From Pseudomonas sp. WN033 (GTDB lineage Bacteria > Pseudomonadota > Gammaproteobacteria > Pseudomonadales > Pseudomonadaceae): DNA of 64,000 nt. The notes under the pieces are model-generated. The model saw only the letters and a program-made list of their open reading frames with translations. It had not been told where the DNA came from and ran no database searches. A program made the position numbers and the translations under genes. This document shows positions 11,876 through 19,628 of this stretch, in pieces. Position 1 is the first letter of the stretch. Each line of letters starts with the position of its first letter. Location of the stretch: assembly GCA_002287035.1 (NCBI GenBank), contig NSKG01000001.1:590210-654209 (forward strand), in the 5' to 3' direction.

Positions 11876-12331
11876 ATGCAAATAACCCACATACTGACCC
11901 CCGAGCGCACCTTCTCCGGTGTGCAAGGGGGCTCGAAGAAACGTGTGCTGGAGCTGATCGGCAAGCTGATTGCCCAGCACACCGACCTCGACGCCGACAC
12001 TATCTACGAAAACCTGATTGCCCGGGAAAAGCTGGGTTCGACCGGCTTCGGCCACGGCATCGCCATTCCCCACTGTCGGCTCACCGGCTGCGAACAGGCC
12101 GTTGGCGCCTTGCTGCAACTGGAAAGCAAGATCGATTACGATGCTCTGGACGGCGAACCGGTAGACCTGATTTTCGTGTTGCTGGTCCCCCAGGAAGCCA
12201 CCGAGCAACACCTGCAGATTCTCAAGATGCTGGCCGAAAAGCTTGACCAGGCCGAGCTGCGCGAAGCACTGCGCAAGGCTCCGGACGCCAGCAGCCTGTA
12301 CCAGACAATGGTCGGCAGCGACGGGAGCTAA
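11876..12331 (+). CDS. ptsN: Nitrogen-regulatory PTS enzyme IIA
   Basis: The 151-residue EIIA-Ntr of the regulatory nitrogen phosphotransferase system. It is phosphorylated by Npr on a histidine and links nitrogen and potassium status to gene control. The active-site motif GIAIPHCRL contains that histidine. It lies 18 bp after hpf and 2 bp before rapZ. Confidence 0.96.
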   Translation: MQITHILTPERTFSGVQGGSKKRVLELIGKLIAQHTDLDADTIYENLIAREKLGSTGFGHGIAIPHCRLTGCEQAVGALLQLESKIDYDALDGEPVDLIFVLLVPQEATEQHLQILKMLAEKLDQAELREALRKAPDASSLYQTMVGSDGS

Positions 12332-12333
12332 AC

Positions 12334-13191
12334 ATGCGTCTGGTTGTGGTCAGTGGCCGTTCCGGCTCAGGCAAGAGTACCGCCCTACACCTGCTGGAAG
12401 ACAACGGCTACTACTGCATCGACAACTTGCCAGCCGGCCTGCTGCCAGAGCTGGCCAAGGAAGCCAACAACACCGAGCTGAACCTGCCCAAGGTGGCAAT
12501 CAGCATCGATGCGCGCAACCTGCCCAGCGACCTGCGGCGCTTCCCTGAGCTGCTCAAGCAGGTCCGTGACGCCGGCATTCGCTGCGATATTCTGTTTCTT
12601 GCCGCTACCGACGACGTGCTGATCAAGCGTTTCTCCGAGACCCGGCGCAAACACCCTCTGACCGACAGCAGCCACTCGCTGGCCGAGGCCATCGCCGAAG
12701 AACTGCGCCTGCTTGAGCCGATCATCGATCTGGCCGATCTCAAGATCGACACCAGCCACCTGACCCTCTATCAGCTGCGCGAACAGCTCAAGCAGCGGCT
12801 GCTCGGCAGCGATGCCAAGCAGCCCTCAATTCTGATTCAGTCATTTGGTTTCAAACGCGGCGTGCCGGTCGATGCCGACCTGGTTTTTGACGTGCGCTGC
12901 CTGCCCAACCCGTACTGGAATCCTGACCTGCGGCCCTACTCGGGCAAGGACCAGCCGGTCTGCGAGTTCCTTGAGGCCCAACCGGATGTTCAGGAAATGT
13001 ACCAGGACATCTTCCAGTTCCTGCAGAAATGGCTGCCGCGCTATGCCGCCGGCGAGCGCAGCTACATGACCATCGCCATCGGCTGCACTGGCGGCCACCA
13101 CCGCTCGGTCTACCTGGCCGAACGTCTGGCCCGGGAACTGGGCGACACCAGCACCAACAACCTGATCCTCCGTCATCGCGACCTGCCCTGA
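12334..13191 (+). CDS. rapZ: RNase adapter / nucleotide-binding protein RapZ
   Basis: A 285-residue P-loop protein. In enterobacteria RapZ guides RNase E to the GlmZ small RNA and so controls amino-sugar synthesis; that function is assumed by homology here. The Walker [10 protein letters not shown] lies at residues 8-16. The C-terminal [10 protein letters not shown] motif is intact. It is located between ptsN and npr. Confidence 0.95.
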   Translation: MRLVVVSGRSGSGKSTALHLLEDNGYYCIDNLPAGLLPELAKEANNTELNLPKVAISIDARNLPSDLRRFPELLKQVRDAGIRCDILFLAATDDVLIKRFSETRRKHPLTDSSHSLAEAIAEELRLLEPIIDLADLKIDTSHLTLYQLREQLKQRLLGSDAKQPSILIQSFGFKRGVPVDADLVFDVRCLPNPYWNPDLRPYSGKDQPVCEFLEAQPDVQEMYQDIFQFLQKWLPRYAAGERSYMTIAIGCTGGHHRSVYLAERLARELGDTSTNNLILRHRDLP

Positions 13192-13193
13192 CC

Positions 13194-13466
13194 ATGCCGA
13201 CTACCCGCGTTCAAATCATCAACAAACTCGGCCTGCACGCCCGCGCAGCCGCCAAATTCGTCGGCGTCGCCAGCCGCTACGGCTGCCAGGTAAAAATCGG
13301 TCAGAATGAACAAAGCCAGGTCGATGGCAAAAGCATCATGCAAGTGATGATGCTCGCCGCCAGCAAAGGCAGCGAAGTCAGCATCACCTGTGAAGGAGAA
13401 CAGGCCGAGCAGGCTATGGAAGAACTGCTGGCCCTGATCAATGATTATTTTGGCGAGGGTGAATAG
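13194..13466 (+). CDS. ptsO: Nitrogen PTS phosphocarrier protein NPr
   Basis: A 90-residue HPr-like phosphocarrier that passes phosphate from EI-Ntr to PtsN. The active-site histidine lies in KLGLHARAAAKF. The ATG at 13194 lies 2 bp after the rapZ stop. A longer open frame upstream is only the rapZ 3' end read out of frame. It is the last gene of the rpoN cluster. Confidence 0.95.
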   Translation: MPTTRVQIINKLGLHARAAAKFVGVASRYGCQVKIGQNEQSQVDGKSIMQVMMLAASKGSEVSITCEGEQAEQAMEELLALINDYFGEGE

Positions 13467-13505
13467 GTTCAGGCACCATATCGAGCCCGAAGCCGAATCT
13501 GGGGC

Positions 13506-14861
13506 CTACGCGCCGCCCACCGTCATCCCATCCACCAACCAGCTCCCGGTCAGATAGTTGCCGCGCCGCTCCACATCGCTGCCAACACAGCGCAACTGAC
13601 GGAACATATCGCGCAGATTACCAGCAATGGTGACCTCCTTGACCGGGTGCACAATCTGGCCATTTTCGACCCAGAACCCACCAGCACCCCGTGAGTAGTC
13701 ACCGGTCACCCCGTTGACACCCTGCCCCATCAATTCCGTCACCAGCAGCCCCGTGCCCATTTCCGCCAGCAGCGCATTCAGATCACCGGCATTGCTGGTA
13801 ATGTGCAGATTGTGAACCCCGCCGGCATTGGCCGTACTGGGCAGACCGAGCTTGCGTCCGGAATAGCTGCTGAGCATCCAGCTCTTGAGCACACCGTCTT
13901 CGACAAAGGCCTGCTCCCGGGTAGCCAGCCCCTCGCCATCGAAAGCTGCACTACCCAATGCGCGCAGCAGATGCGGGCGCTCATCGACCGTCACCCAGGC
14001 GGGGAACAGCGGCTTGCCGAGGGCATCAAGCAGAAAGGTCGACTGGCGATACACCGCACCACCGGCAATCGCCCCCATCAGGCTGCCCAGCAGACCGGCG
14101 GCCTGATCGGCCACAAACAGCACCGGCACCTTGGCAGTCTTGATTGAGCGCGCGCCGATCCGCGCCAGCGCCCGCTCAGCCGCCTTGCGCCCCAGCGCAT
14201 CAGCCGCCGGCAACAGCTCGGCCTGGCGATCAACGCCATACCAGTAGTCGCGCTGCATGCCTTCGTCGCTATTGCTGATCATTACCGCCGAAACACTGTG
14301 GCGGGTACCAAGCGAACTGCCAATAAAGCCATGGCTATTGCCATACACCCGGCAACCCTGCTGACTGCTGACGTGAGCCCCGTCGCTCACCAGCCGGGTA
14401 TCCAGCGCCAGCCCGGCAGCCTCGCAAGCCAGCGCCCGCTCGATAGCCTGTTCAGCACTCAGTTGCCAGGGGTGGTAAAGGTCCAGATCCGGCAGATCCC
14501 TGGCCATCAGCTCTGGGTCACCAAGTCCGGCATAGGGGTCTTCTGAAGCATGCCGGGCAATCGCCAGCGCCGCCTCCACTGCCGAGCGAATCGCCTCATC
14601 GGAGGTATCCGACGTGCTGGCCGAACCCTTGCGCTGACCCGCATAAAGGGTGATGCCAAAGCCCTGATCACGGTTGAACTCGACCGTTTCCACCTCGCCC
14701 TGACGCACGCCAACCGACAGCCCGGTGTTCTGGCTGACCGCCACCTCGCAGGCCGATGCACCCTGGCGGCGGGCCTCGTCGAGAATAAAGGCCACGCGCT
14801 GCTCCAGATGCAGGCGCAAGCCTTGGGGATCGTCGTGTTGTACGGCGGGATTGGCAGTCAT
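13506..14861 (-). CDS. pmbA: Metalloprotease PmbA (TldE)
   Basis: A 451-residue subunit of the TldD/TldE protease, which matures modified peptides such as microcins and degrades CcdA in E. coli. Typical family segments include the FNRDQGFGITLYAGQRKGSAST region and the C-terminal GVNGVTGDYSRGAGGFWVENG. The gene converges with npr. The partner tldD is not in the window. Confidence 0.95.
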   Translation of the reverse strand: MTANPAVQHDDPQGLRLHLEQRVAFILDEARRQGASACEVAVSQNTGLSVGVRQGEVETVEFNRDQGFGITLYAGQRKGSASTSDTSDEAIRSAVEAALAIARHASEDPYAGLGDPELMARDLPDLDLYHPWQLSAEQAIERALACEAAGLALDTRLVSDGAHVSSQQGCRVYGNSHGFIGSSLGTRHSVSAVMISNSDEGMQRDYWYGVDRQAELLPAADALGRKAAERALARIGARSIKTAKVPVLFVADQAAGLLGSLMGAIAGGAVYRQSTFLLDALGKPLFPAWVTVDERPHLLRALGSAAFDGEGLATREQAFVEDGVLKSWMLSSYSGRKLGLPSTANAGGVHNLHITSNAGDLNALLAEMGTGLLVTELMGQGVNGVTGDYSRGAGGFWVENGQIVHPVKEVTIAGNLRDMFRQLRCVGSDVERRGNYLTGSWLVDGMTVGGA

Positions 14862-14964
14862 GTCACCTCCTGATAATCAGGCCCCTAGTCTACCCCATCC
14901 AGAGCCGGACAGCCGTTCCGCAACCGGGTATCATATTGGCTGATTCAATTCCAACGGTATCACC

Positions 14965-15486
14965 ATGACCGAGTTTCACGATGAACAGCAGTTTGATGAG
15001 GACGAAGGCGTCAGCAAGAGCCAGGTCAAGCGCGAACTGCAAGCCCTGCGCGACCTGGGCCAACGCCTGCTCGAGCTCAAGCCGGAACAGCTGGCCAAGC
15101 TCGAACTGACCGACAAACTGCGCCTGGCGCTGGCTGAAGCCCACAAGCACACCGCCCGTGGCGCGCTCAAGCGCCACATGAGCTTTGTCGGCAAGCTGAT
15201 GCGTGACCAGGATATCGAGGCGATCCAGGCCTTTGTCGACCGTCTGGACAGCAGCAGCCAAGCCCACGCCCAGCACTTCCACCAGCTCGAACGCTGGCGC
15301 GACCGCATCCTCAGCGGCAACCCGGACGAACTGGAAGCCTTCATCAGCAGCTACCCCCAGGCCGCCAGCGAGCGCCAGACCCTACGCCAACTGACCCGTC
15401 AGGCGGCCAAGGAAGCCAAGGAAAACAAACCACCAGCCGCCGCCCGCAAGGTCTTCAAACTGATCAGAACGCTGGTTGAAGAGTAA
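14965..15486 (+). CDS. yjgA: Ribosome biogenesis factor YjgA/DarP (DUF615)
   Basis: A 173-residue DUF615 protein. The E. coli homologue DarP binds the 50S subunit late in its assembly. The core SKSQVKRELQALRDLGQRLLEL is characteristic. It is divergent from pmbA across about 100 bp, a pairing common in pseudomonads. Confidence 0.93.
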   Translation: MTEFHDEQQFDEDEGVSKSQVKRELQALRDLGQRLLELKPEQLAKLELTDKLRLALAEAHKHTARGALKRHMSFVGKLMRDQDIEAIQAFVDRLDSSSQAHAQHFHQLERWRDRILSGNPDELEAFISSYPQAASERQTLRQLTRQAAKEAKENKPPAAARKVFKLIRTLVEE

Positions 15487-15551
15487 GCACAACCGTCCCG
15501 AATCAGGCTGCCATTCCCCTCCTGCTACGAAAATTGCATTGTGATGCCACC

Positions 15552-15579
15552 TATACCAAAATATACCAATTATTGGTAT
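15552..15579. promoter_or_regulatory. Candidate ParD operator upstream of parDE
   Basis: A perfect inverted repeat ATACCAA-TTA-TTGGTAT at 15563-15579, preceded by an extra direct copy of TATACCAA at 15552-15559. It lies 15 bp before the ATG of parD, with the ribosome site GGAGGTGG between. Antitoxins of this family usually repress their own operon by binding such repeats. That role here is inferred. Confidence 0.6.
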
Positions 15580-15593
15580 TCGGAGGTGGCGTC

Positions 15594-15833
15594 ATGCAAA
15601 AGAACACCAGCATTACCCTAGGCAAGCATTTTGATGCACTTATCGCAGAACTGCTCAAAAATGGCCGCTACAGTTCAACCAGCGAAGTCGTTCGAGCAGG
15701 GTTGCGTCTGCTTGAAGAGTCCGAAACCCGCCTGAATACGCTCCGCAAGCAACTCAAGGAAGGCGAAGATAGTGGTTTCGAAGACTACTCCTATGACTCG
15801 TTTATTAATGAACTGGACAACGAAGAGCACTGA
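15594..15833 (+). CDS. parD: ParD-type antitoxin
   Basis: A 79-residue ribbon-helix-helix antitoxin. The N-terminus TSITLGKHFDALIAELL is followed by GRYSSTSEVVRAGLRLLEE, the CopG/ParD dimer and DNA-binding region. The C-terminus is an acidic tail of the kind that wraps the toxin. The ATG at 15594 is preceded by a strong ribosome site. The stop overlaps the toxin start as TGATG. Confidence 0.93.
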   Translation: MQKNTSITLGKHFDALIAELLKNGRYSSTSEVVRAGLRLLEESETRLNTLRKQLKEGEDSGFEDYSYDSFINELDNEEH

Positions 15834-16129
15834 TGCCGATTTTCAAGCTTTCCAGGAAGGCCAAAGCAGACCTCAAGTCGATTGCGATCTACACGGAACG
15901 TAAATGGGGCCGGAATCAACGAAACCACTACATTCTTCAGTTCGATCAGTGCTTCCACCTCTTGACCGAGAATCCGAGCCTGGGGCAAAGCTGCGATGAG
16001 ATAAGCCCTGGCTACCGGCTTTACCCACAAGGAAGCCATATCATTTTTTACCGGCTCACCCAGGAAAATGCTGTAGAAATTATCCGTATCCTGCATAAGC
16101 GTATGCTGCCAGAGGGGCAGCTTCTATAG
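15833..16129 (+). CDS. parE: ParE-type toxin (RelE/ParE superfamily)
   Basis: A 98-residue toxin of the ParE family, whose characterised members inhibit DNA gyrase. The sequence FKLSRKAKADLKSIAIYTERKWG and the end segment HIIFYRL...VEIIRILHKRM match the family, and length is normal. It is translationally coupled to parD by a 1-bp overlap. The pair lies at the left edge of an accessory-gene region. Confidence 0.93.
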   Translation: MPIFKLSRKAKADLKSIAIYTERKWGRNQRNHYILQFDQCFHLLTENPSLGQSCDEISPGYRLYPQGSHIIFYRLTQENAVEIIRILHKRMLPEGQLL

Positions 16130-16153
16130 AGCGAGATAGCCCGCTACCGGCAC

Positions 16154-16639
16154 TCATCCACGCAGCGCCGCCTCGATCGCAGCAATGTCGATCTTGCGCA
16201 TTTGCATCATCGCCTCGAAAACACGCTTGGCCGTAGCAGGATCGGAGTGCATGAGCGCCTGGGTCAGGACAACCGGGGTTATCTGCCAAGACAACCCCCA
16301 CTTGTCCTTACACCAACCACATTCGCTTTCCTGGCCACCGTTTCCAACAATCGCATTCCAATAACGGTCCGTCTCCTCCTGGTCCGTGGTTGCAACCTGA
16401 AACGAGAACGCCTCACTGTGCGTGAACTCAGGTCCGCCATTAAGTCCCAGACACGGGATACCCATCACAGTGAAATCAACAGTCAGCGCATCCCCCTTCT
16501 TACCCGCCGGGTAATCTCCCGGCGCGTAGAGGACTGCGCCAACGGATGAGTCAGGGAAGGTATCTGCGTAGAAGCGCGCGGCCTCTTCGGCATCGCCGTC
16601 GTACCAAAGGCAGATGGTGGTCTTGGCTGGTGTTTTCAT
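16154..16639 (-). CDS. VOC-superfamily protein, PhnB/3-dmu-9 type
   Basis: A 161-residue protein of the vicinal-oxygen-chelate fold, in the group often named PhnB-like or '3-demethylubiquinone-9 3-methyltransferase domain'. Visible are ICLWYDGDAEEAARFY, NGGPEFTHSEAFSF and CGWCKDKWGLSWQITP. Substrate is unknown for most members. An AGGAG ribosome site precedes the ATG. It lies beside a GFA-domain gene on the same strand. Confidence 0.85.
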   Translation of the reverse strand: MKTPAKTTICLWYDGDAEEAARFYADTFPDSSVGAVLYAPGDYPAGKKGDALTVDFTVMGIPCLGLNGGPEFTHSEAFSFQVATTDQEETDRYWNAIVGNGGQESECGWCKDKWGLSWQITPVVLTQALMHSDPATAKRVFEAMMQMRKIDIAAIEAALRG

Positions 16640-16724
16640 GTCTTTGCTCCTGTTCGGCTCTGGGTATCACACCTGGTAGTCGCACGAAGAAAGAGCAAAT
16701 CGACATGCCCCGCCGAGAAATGAG

Positions 16725-17144
16725 CTACAACAACGCCTTGAGAGCTTCCAAACTATCGGGCCCAGCCGCCAGCCGCACGCAACCCTTTGCCTCCTGCTCC
16801 CATGAAGCAGCAGAAGACAGATGCAGGTGAACAGCAACCCGTGATGCAATCTCTCCGCTTAGCAGACCGGCAGGCACCCAGATCCAGCCTGTATCGCGCA
16901 CCACGTTGGGCACCGGGCTGCCACAAACCGAACAAAAATCACTGCGGTAGCCGGTTGGTTTTTGAAATGAACTGATCCTGGATTCGCCGGCAACCCAACG
17001 GAAGCACTCTTGCCGCACAAACGTAGCGGCATTGGCTGTCGACCCAGTGGCCTGACGACACAGAGAACAATGACATTGATAGAGATTCGGCAGATCCCCT
17101 TCAATCTCAAACACCACCTCACCGCAGAGGCACACGCCCTTCAT
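16725..17144 (-). CDS. GFA-family zinc protein
   Basis: A 139-residue protein of the GFA family (glutathione-dependent formaldehyde-activating-like, Mss4-like fold). Zinc-ligand cysteines are in CLCGEV, QCHCSLCRQATGS and FCSVCGSPVPN. Specific substrate is not known and the GFA name is historical. An AAGGA ribosome site lies just before the ATG. Confidence 0.85.
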   Translation of the reverse strand: MKGVCLCGEVVFEIEGDLPNLYQCHCSLCRQATGSTANAATFVRQECFRWVAGESRISSFQKPTGYRSDFCSVCGSPVPNVVRDTGWIWVPAGLLSGEIASRVAVHLHLSSAASWEQEAKGCVRLAAGPDSLEALKALL

Positions 17145-17179
17145 GGATCATTCCTTTGAGAATTAACACCAAGCACAAA

Positions 17180-17617
17180 CTAGCCGACACCAAGACTGCC
17201 AAGCACTGCCGATACAAGAATGACCAGCACAAGCACCCCCAGAGCCAATGCCGCAAACTGAAATGCTATTGCCCCAACACCTAAGGCCGCTGCGCCACCC
17301 GCCACACGAAGCGGTTCCTTTAATGCAATGCCCACAATCGCCAAGATCACAGCGAGCCCACCCAGGATCGTAGTGGCTAGACTCGCAATCCAGTCCAGAT
17401 CGCGGTTTACCGAAGACTGAACCGGAGCAGGCCTGACCTCCCCCTTCAACGCTGCAACCGTCGCGTCGCGCACTGCAACAGCCTTCTCTGCAACCACTTG
17501 CTCTAGCGATGGCTTTGGTGAGAACGGACCAGCCCAAAAATGAACCAGCGCGAGCATCAAGGCAACAGCCCCGACACCTATGCCAAGAAAGCTCAATGTG
17601 GATTTTCTATCGTCCAT
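17180..17617 (-). CDS. Small membrane protein of unknown function
   Basis: 145 residues, not recognised. An N-terminal hydrophobic helix (about 9-28) is followed by a polar stretch (about 30-72) and two or three further hydrophobic helices (about 75-140), rich in Ala, Gly, Leu and Val. It is on the same strand as the cassette-array genes. The sequence between it and the next gene is only a degenerate attC-like site, so it may be an old cassette or a host gene at the array edge. Confidence 0.6.
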   Translation of the reverse strand: MDDRKSTLSFLGIGVGAVALMLALVHFWAGPFSPKPSLEQVVAEKAVAVRDATVAALKGEVRPAPVQSSVNRDLDWIASLATTILGGLAVILAIVGIALKEPLRVAGGAAALGVGAIAFQFAALALGVLVLVILVSAVLGSLGVG

Positions 17618-17635
17618 GGTCGATCTCTCTAGAAA

Positions 17636-17705
17636 ATGTAACGCAAAGCTAAGCGGTCGCCCGTAAGGGGCGTCCGGTGGAGGCCCGTAGGGCCGGTGTC
17701 AGGTG
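17636..17705 (-). repeat. Degenerate attC-like site or hairpin cluster
   Basis: On the minus strand the block ends with GCGTTACAT, which resembles a cassette core site. It contains two GC-rich hairpins (GGCCCTACGGGCC, CGCCCCTTACGGGCG). The outer arms that should pair (R'' with R') do not match well, unlike the three sites further right. I regard it as a possible decayed attC, not a proven one. Confidence 0.35.
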
Positions 17706-17727
17706 AATACTTGATCTGTACACATGC

Positions 17728-18015
17728 CTATTCTTTCGCCAATACGACAAATGCAATGCCTACGATCAGTAGCGCTGAAGGAACGATTGCATAAGCGACA
17801 AAACCAGACCAAGAGTTCGCTTTAAAAGCCTTAACACCATCAGAAATCAACACTGCGACCAAAAGCAAACTGACTATGCCAATTAGCAAGTGGCTCCGAT
17901 AGCCCGGTTCAAGCCCAATGCTAAGAAACAAGGGACCAATAACCGCACCTATCCATGCGAAGGCGACACCTTTTGCACCGATAAATGTCTGGTACGCATC
18001 TTTGCTCATATGCAC
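17728..18015 (-). CDS. Cassette-borne small membrane protein
   Basis: 95 residues, not recognised. Three hydrophobic helices are visible (about 13-34, 43-59 and 73-92). An in-frame ATG two codons downstream (18009) is an equally possible start. The coding sequence begins only 8 bp after the core site GTTATGA of the neighbouring attC, the usual arrangement for an integron gene cassette. Function unknown. Confidence 0.6.
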   Translation of the reverse strand: MHMSKDAYQTFIGAKGVAFAWIGAVIGPLFLSIGLEPGYRSHLLIGIVSLLLVAVLISDGVKAFKANSWSGFVAYAIVPSALLIVGIAFVVLAKE

Positions 18016-18022
18016 TTAATAC

Positions 18023-18106
18023 TCATAACGCCGCCAACACGCGCGGCTTTGTAGTGAAAGCGAAGCCGCAACGAAGAAGCCGTCGCCGTGCTTGGCTTGG
18101 TTATGC
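18023..18106 (-). repeat. attC recombination site (84 bp)
   Basis: Read on the minus strand, the outer arms are GCATAAC (R'') and GTTATGA (R'), complementary at 6 of 7 positions. The inner arms are GCCAAGCAC (L'') and GTGTTGGC (L'), which pair perfectly when one extra G in L'' is looped out. An unpaired base of this kind is the classical strand-choice mark of attC sites. It lies just after the DUF2971-like gene and overlaps its stop codon. Confidence 0.82.
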
Positions 18107-18970
18107 CTGCCGCTTTGAAAATATATATGCACTGGGCATTTCCGGTTGTTCCACGGAATGCACTTCAGTTATTTCTAGCTTGTACCCACACTCACTCATT
18201 TCATTTAGTGGGAGTTCAATATAGCTGAGTTCCCCCGAATTTTTAGGTTGCGGACCAAAGCCTTCCCACACCCGATACAAAGCTCTATATTCATTCTCAA
18301 TGCCATAGTCCTTACCGCAAAGATAGAACGAGCAAAGTCTCGATATTCCCTTTAGAATAAATTCGCGACCATATTTCTCCCGGATACAGCCGCTTAACTC
18401 ATATAGCAATGGAATTGGAGTCCCTTCCGATTGCTCGTAGCGAAGCTTCCTGAAATTCGGGTTCGAAGCCGTTATATTGAATTTTAGTCTCACACCGTCA
18501 CAAGCAGCAAAATTTCCCCAAAACCATTCTTCTTGATCTTTCGTAAGCGACACGCCAGTGAACGATGCGTAGAATGTATTTGGCATTATCAAGTGCTTGT
18601 ATTTCGGGTCTCCATTTTCATCTTCCTTGAGATACCCATTCAGATTATGCGTTTTACAGAACGTTTCGATCTCACCTTCGCTGAAGCGCTTAGCGATATT
18701 GGTGAGCCGAAAAGTTCCTGAATTCATAATGCTTTCAGCGGCATCTCTAGAGGTAAAATGATAGACACTAGCGATTTCAATGCTTGGCCACAAATGATTC
18801 GTGATCGCGTCCGATAGTTCTGCCTCTGGTTTTACAAAATCAGAAACTGTCTTTTCTGTAATTGTGACATCCGAAAGGCAGATTTCTTTTTCAATACCAT
18901 GCTTAGCAAGGACAGCATTAATATCCGCAATCATCGAATTCATCATTTCAATTCTCTGCAATGGTGTCAC
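18101..18970 (-). CDS. Cassette-borne DUF2971-like protein
   Basis: 289 residues, AT-richer than the core genes. The segment VYHFTSRDAAESIMNSGTFR resembles the 'YHYTS...IL..G.LRLT' opening of DUF2971 proteins, and the later FWGNFAACDGVRL fits their 'W..Y...H.G.CL' motif. DUF2971 proteins have no settled function and are often found in mobile and defence regions. The gene is bounded by attC sites on both sides. The family assignment is by eye. Confidence 0.6.
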   Translation of the reverse strand: MTPLQRIEMMNSMIADINAVLAKHGIEKEICLSDVTITEKTVSDFVKPEAELSDAITNHLWPSIEIASVYHFTSRDAAESIMNSGTFRLTNIAKRFSEGEIETFCKTHNLNGYLKEDENGDPKYKHLIMPNTFYASFTGVSLTKDQEEWFWGNFAACDGVRLKFNITASNPNFRKLRYEQSEGTPIPLLYELSGCIREKYGREFILKGISRLCSFYLCGKDYGIENEYRALYRVWEGFGPQPKNSGELSYIELPLNEMSECGYKLEITEVHSVEQPEMPSAYIFSKRQA

Positions 18971-18985
18971 TACACCTCCCGTAGG

Positions 18986-19078
18986 ACATAACGCCCGGCT
19001 TGGGGGCGGACTTGTAGCCGCGAAGCGGCGGAGAGGCCGCCCCAGCCCTGCAGGGGCGACAACAGCCGTTGGTTATGT
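18986..19078 (-). repeat. attC recombination site (93 bp)
   Basis: On the minus strand the outer arms ACATAAC (R'') and GTTATGT (R') are perfect complements. The inner arms CGGCT (L'') and AGCCG (L') also pair, each separated from the outer arm by three bases. The centre folds into GC-rich hairpins. The site overlaps the stop codon of the gene on its right side. Confidence 0.85.
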
Positions 19079-19549
19079 TTTTTCCCGGGCACCGGTCTTC
19101 AAGTCCTTTCGGGCAATTTCAACAAGGTCTTCAAGACAACTATTAGCCGCATCCCAGTCAAGTTCTAAATACTCATACCATGAATCCGCCCTACTAGCTT
19201 CATTGGTGTCTTGACGATATTTTCGCAGTCTGTCTCTGGCCTCAGTTCCTAAGAGAAAACCGCCCATGTCGGTCGCCCGATTAATTTCTCGGTGTGCTTC
19301 AGCAGACTTTGCTCTAAGTTCTTTATCGCGTTCTTCAGGGACTTCACGCCCCTCTGTTTCTGCATCCATATGAACGTCAGTGAAAGCTTTTGAGTGATGC
19401 AGGGCTTCTATTACCTTTTCATACGCTGCCACCCTACGTTCCCACCATCGTTCCTCACGGAAACGCCTAACAGATAACTGCACAGTAATAAAAGCAGTTA
19501 CACCGGCAATAATAATTCCGGCTATTATGCTTGTAATAAATTCAATCAT
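19073..19549 (-). CDS. Cassette-borne membrane-anchored protein
   Basis: 158 residues from the ATG at 19549 (MIEFITSIIAGIIIAG). This start is preferred to one 11 codons upstream because it begins the hydrophobic helix directly. After one N-terminal transmembrane helix (about 3-24) the rest is a highly charged, probably helical cytoplasmic domain with several tryptophans (REERWWERRVAAYEKV). Similar short single-helix proteins are frequent in integron cassettes. Function unknown. Confidence 0.65.
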   Translation of the reverse strand: MIEFITSIIAGIIIAGVTAFITVQLSVRRFREERWWERRVAAYEKVIEALHHSKAFTDVHMDAETEGREVPEERDKELRAKSAEAHREINRATDMGGFLLGTEARDRLRKYRQDTNEASRADSWYEYLELDWDAANSCLEDLVEIARKDLKTGAREKT

Positions 19550-19564
19550 TGCGCTTACCCAAGA

Positions 19565-19621
19565 ACATAACGCTCGCCTCAAGTGCGCGCTTGCGCGTCA
19601 CTTTGAAGGCGCTTGTTAGCA
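19565..19621 (-). repeat. attC recombination site (57 bp)
   Basis: On the minus strand R'' TGCTAAC and R' GTTATGT enclose inner arms CGCCTTCAA (L'') and TTGAGGCG (L'). The inner arms pair fully with one extrahelical T. A central GCGC stem completes the fold. R'' is the exact complement of GTTAGCA, which is the core site at the far end of this same cassette (21047-21053), as expected for a circular cassette inserted whole. Confidence 0.88.
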
Positions 19622-19628
19622 TTGAGAT

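Noticed and set aside
17160..17180. Possible attC between the GFA gene and the 145-residue membrane gene (GTTAATT core)
   Set aside because: Only about 20 bp separate the genes and no pairing arms could be found, so a chance match to the core is more likely.
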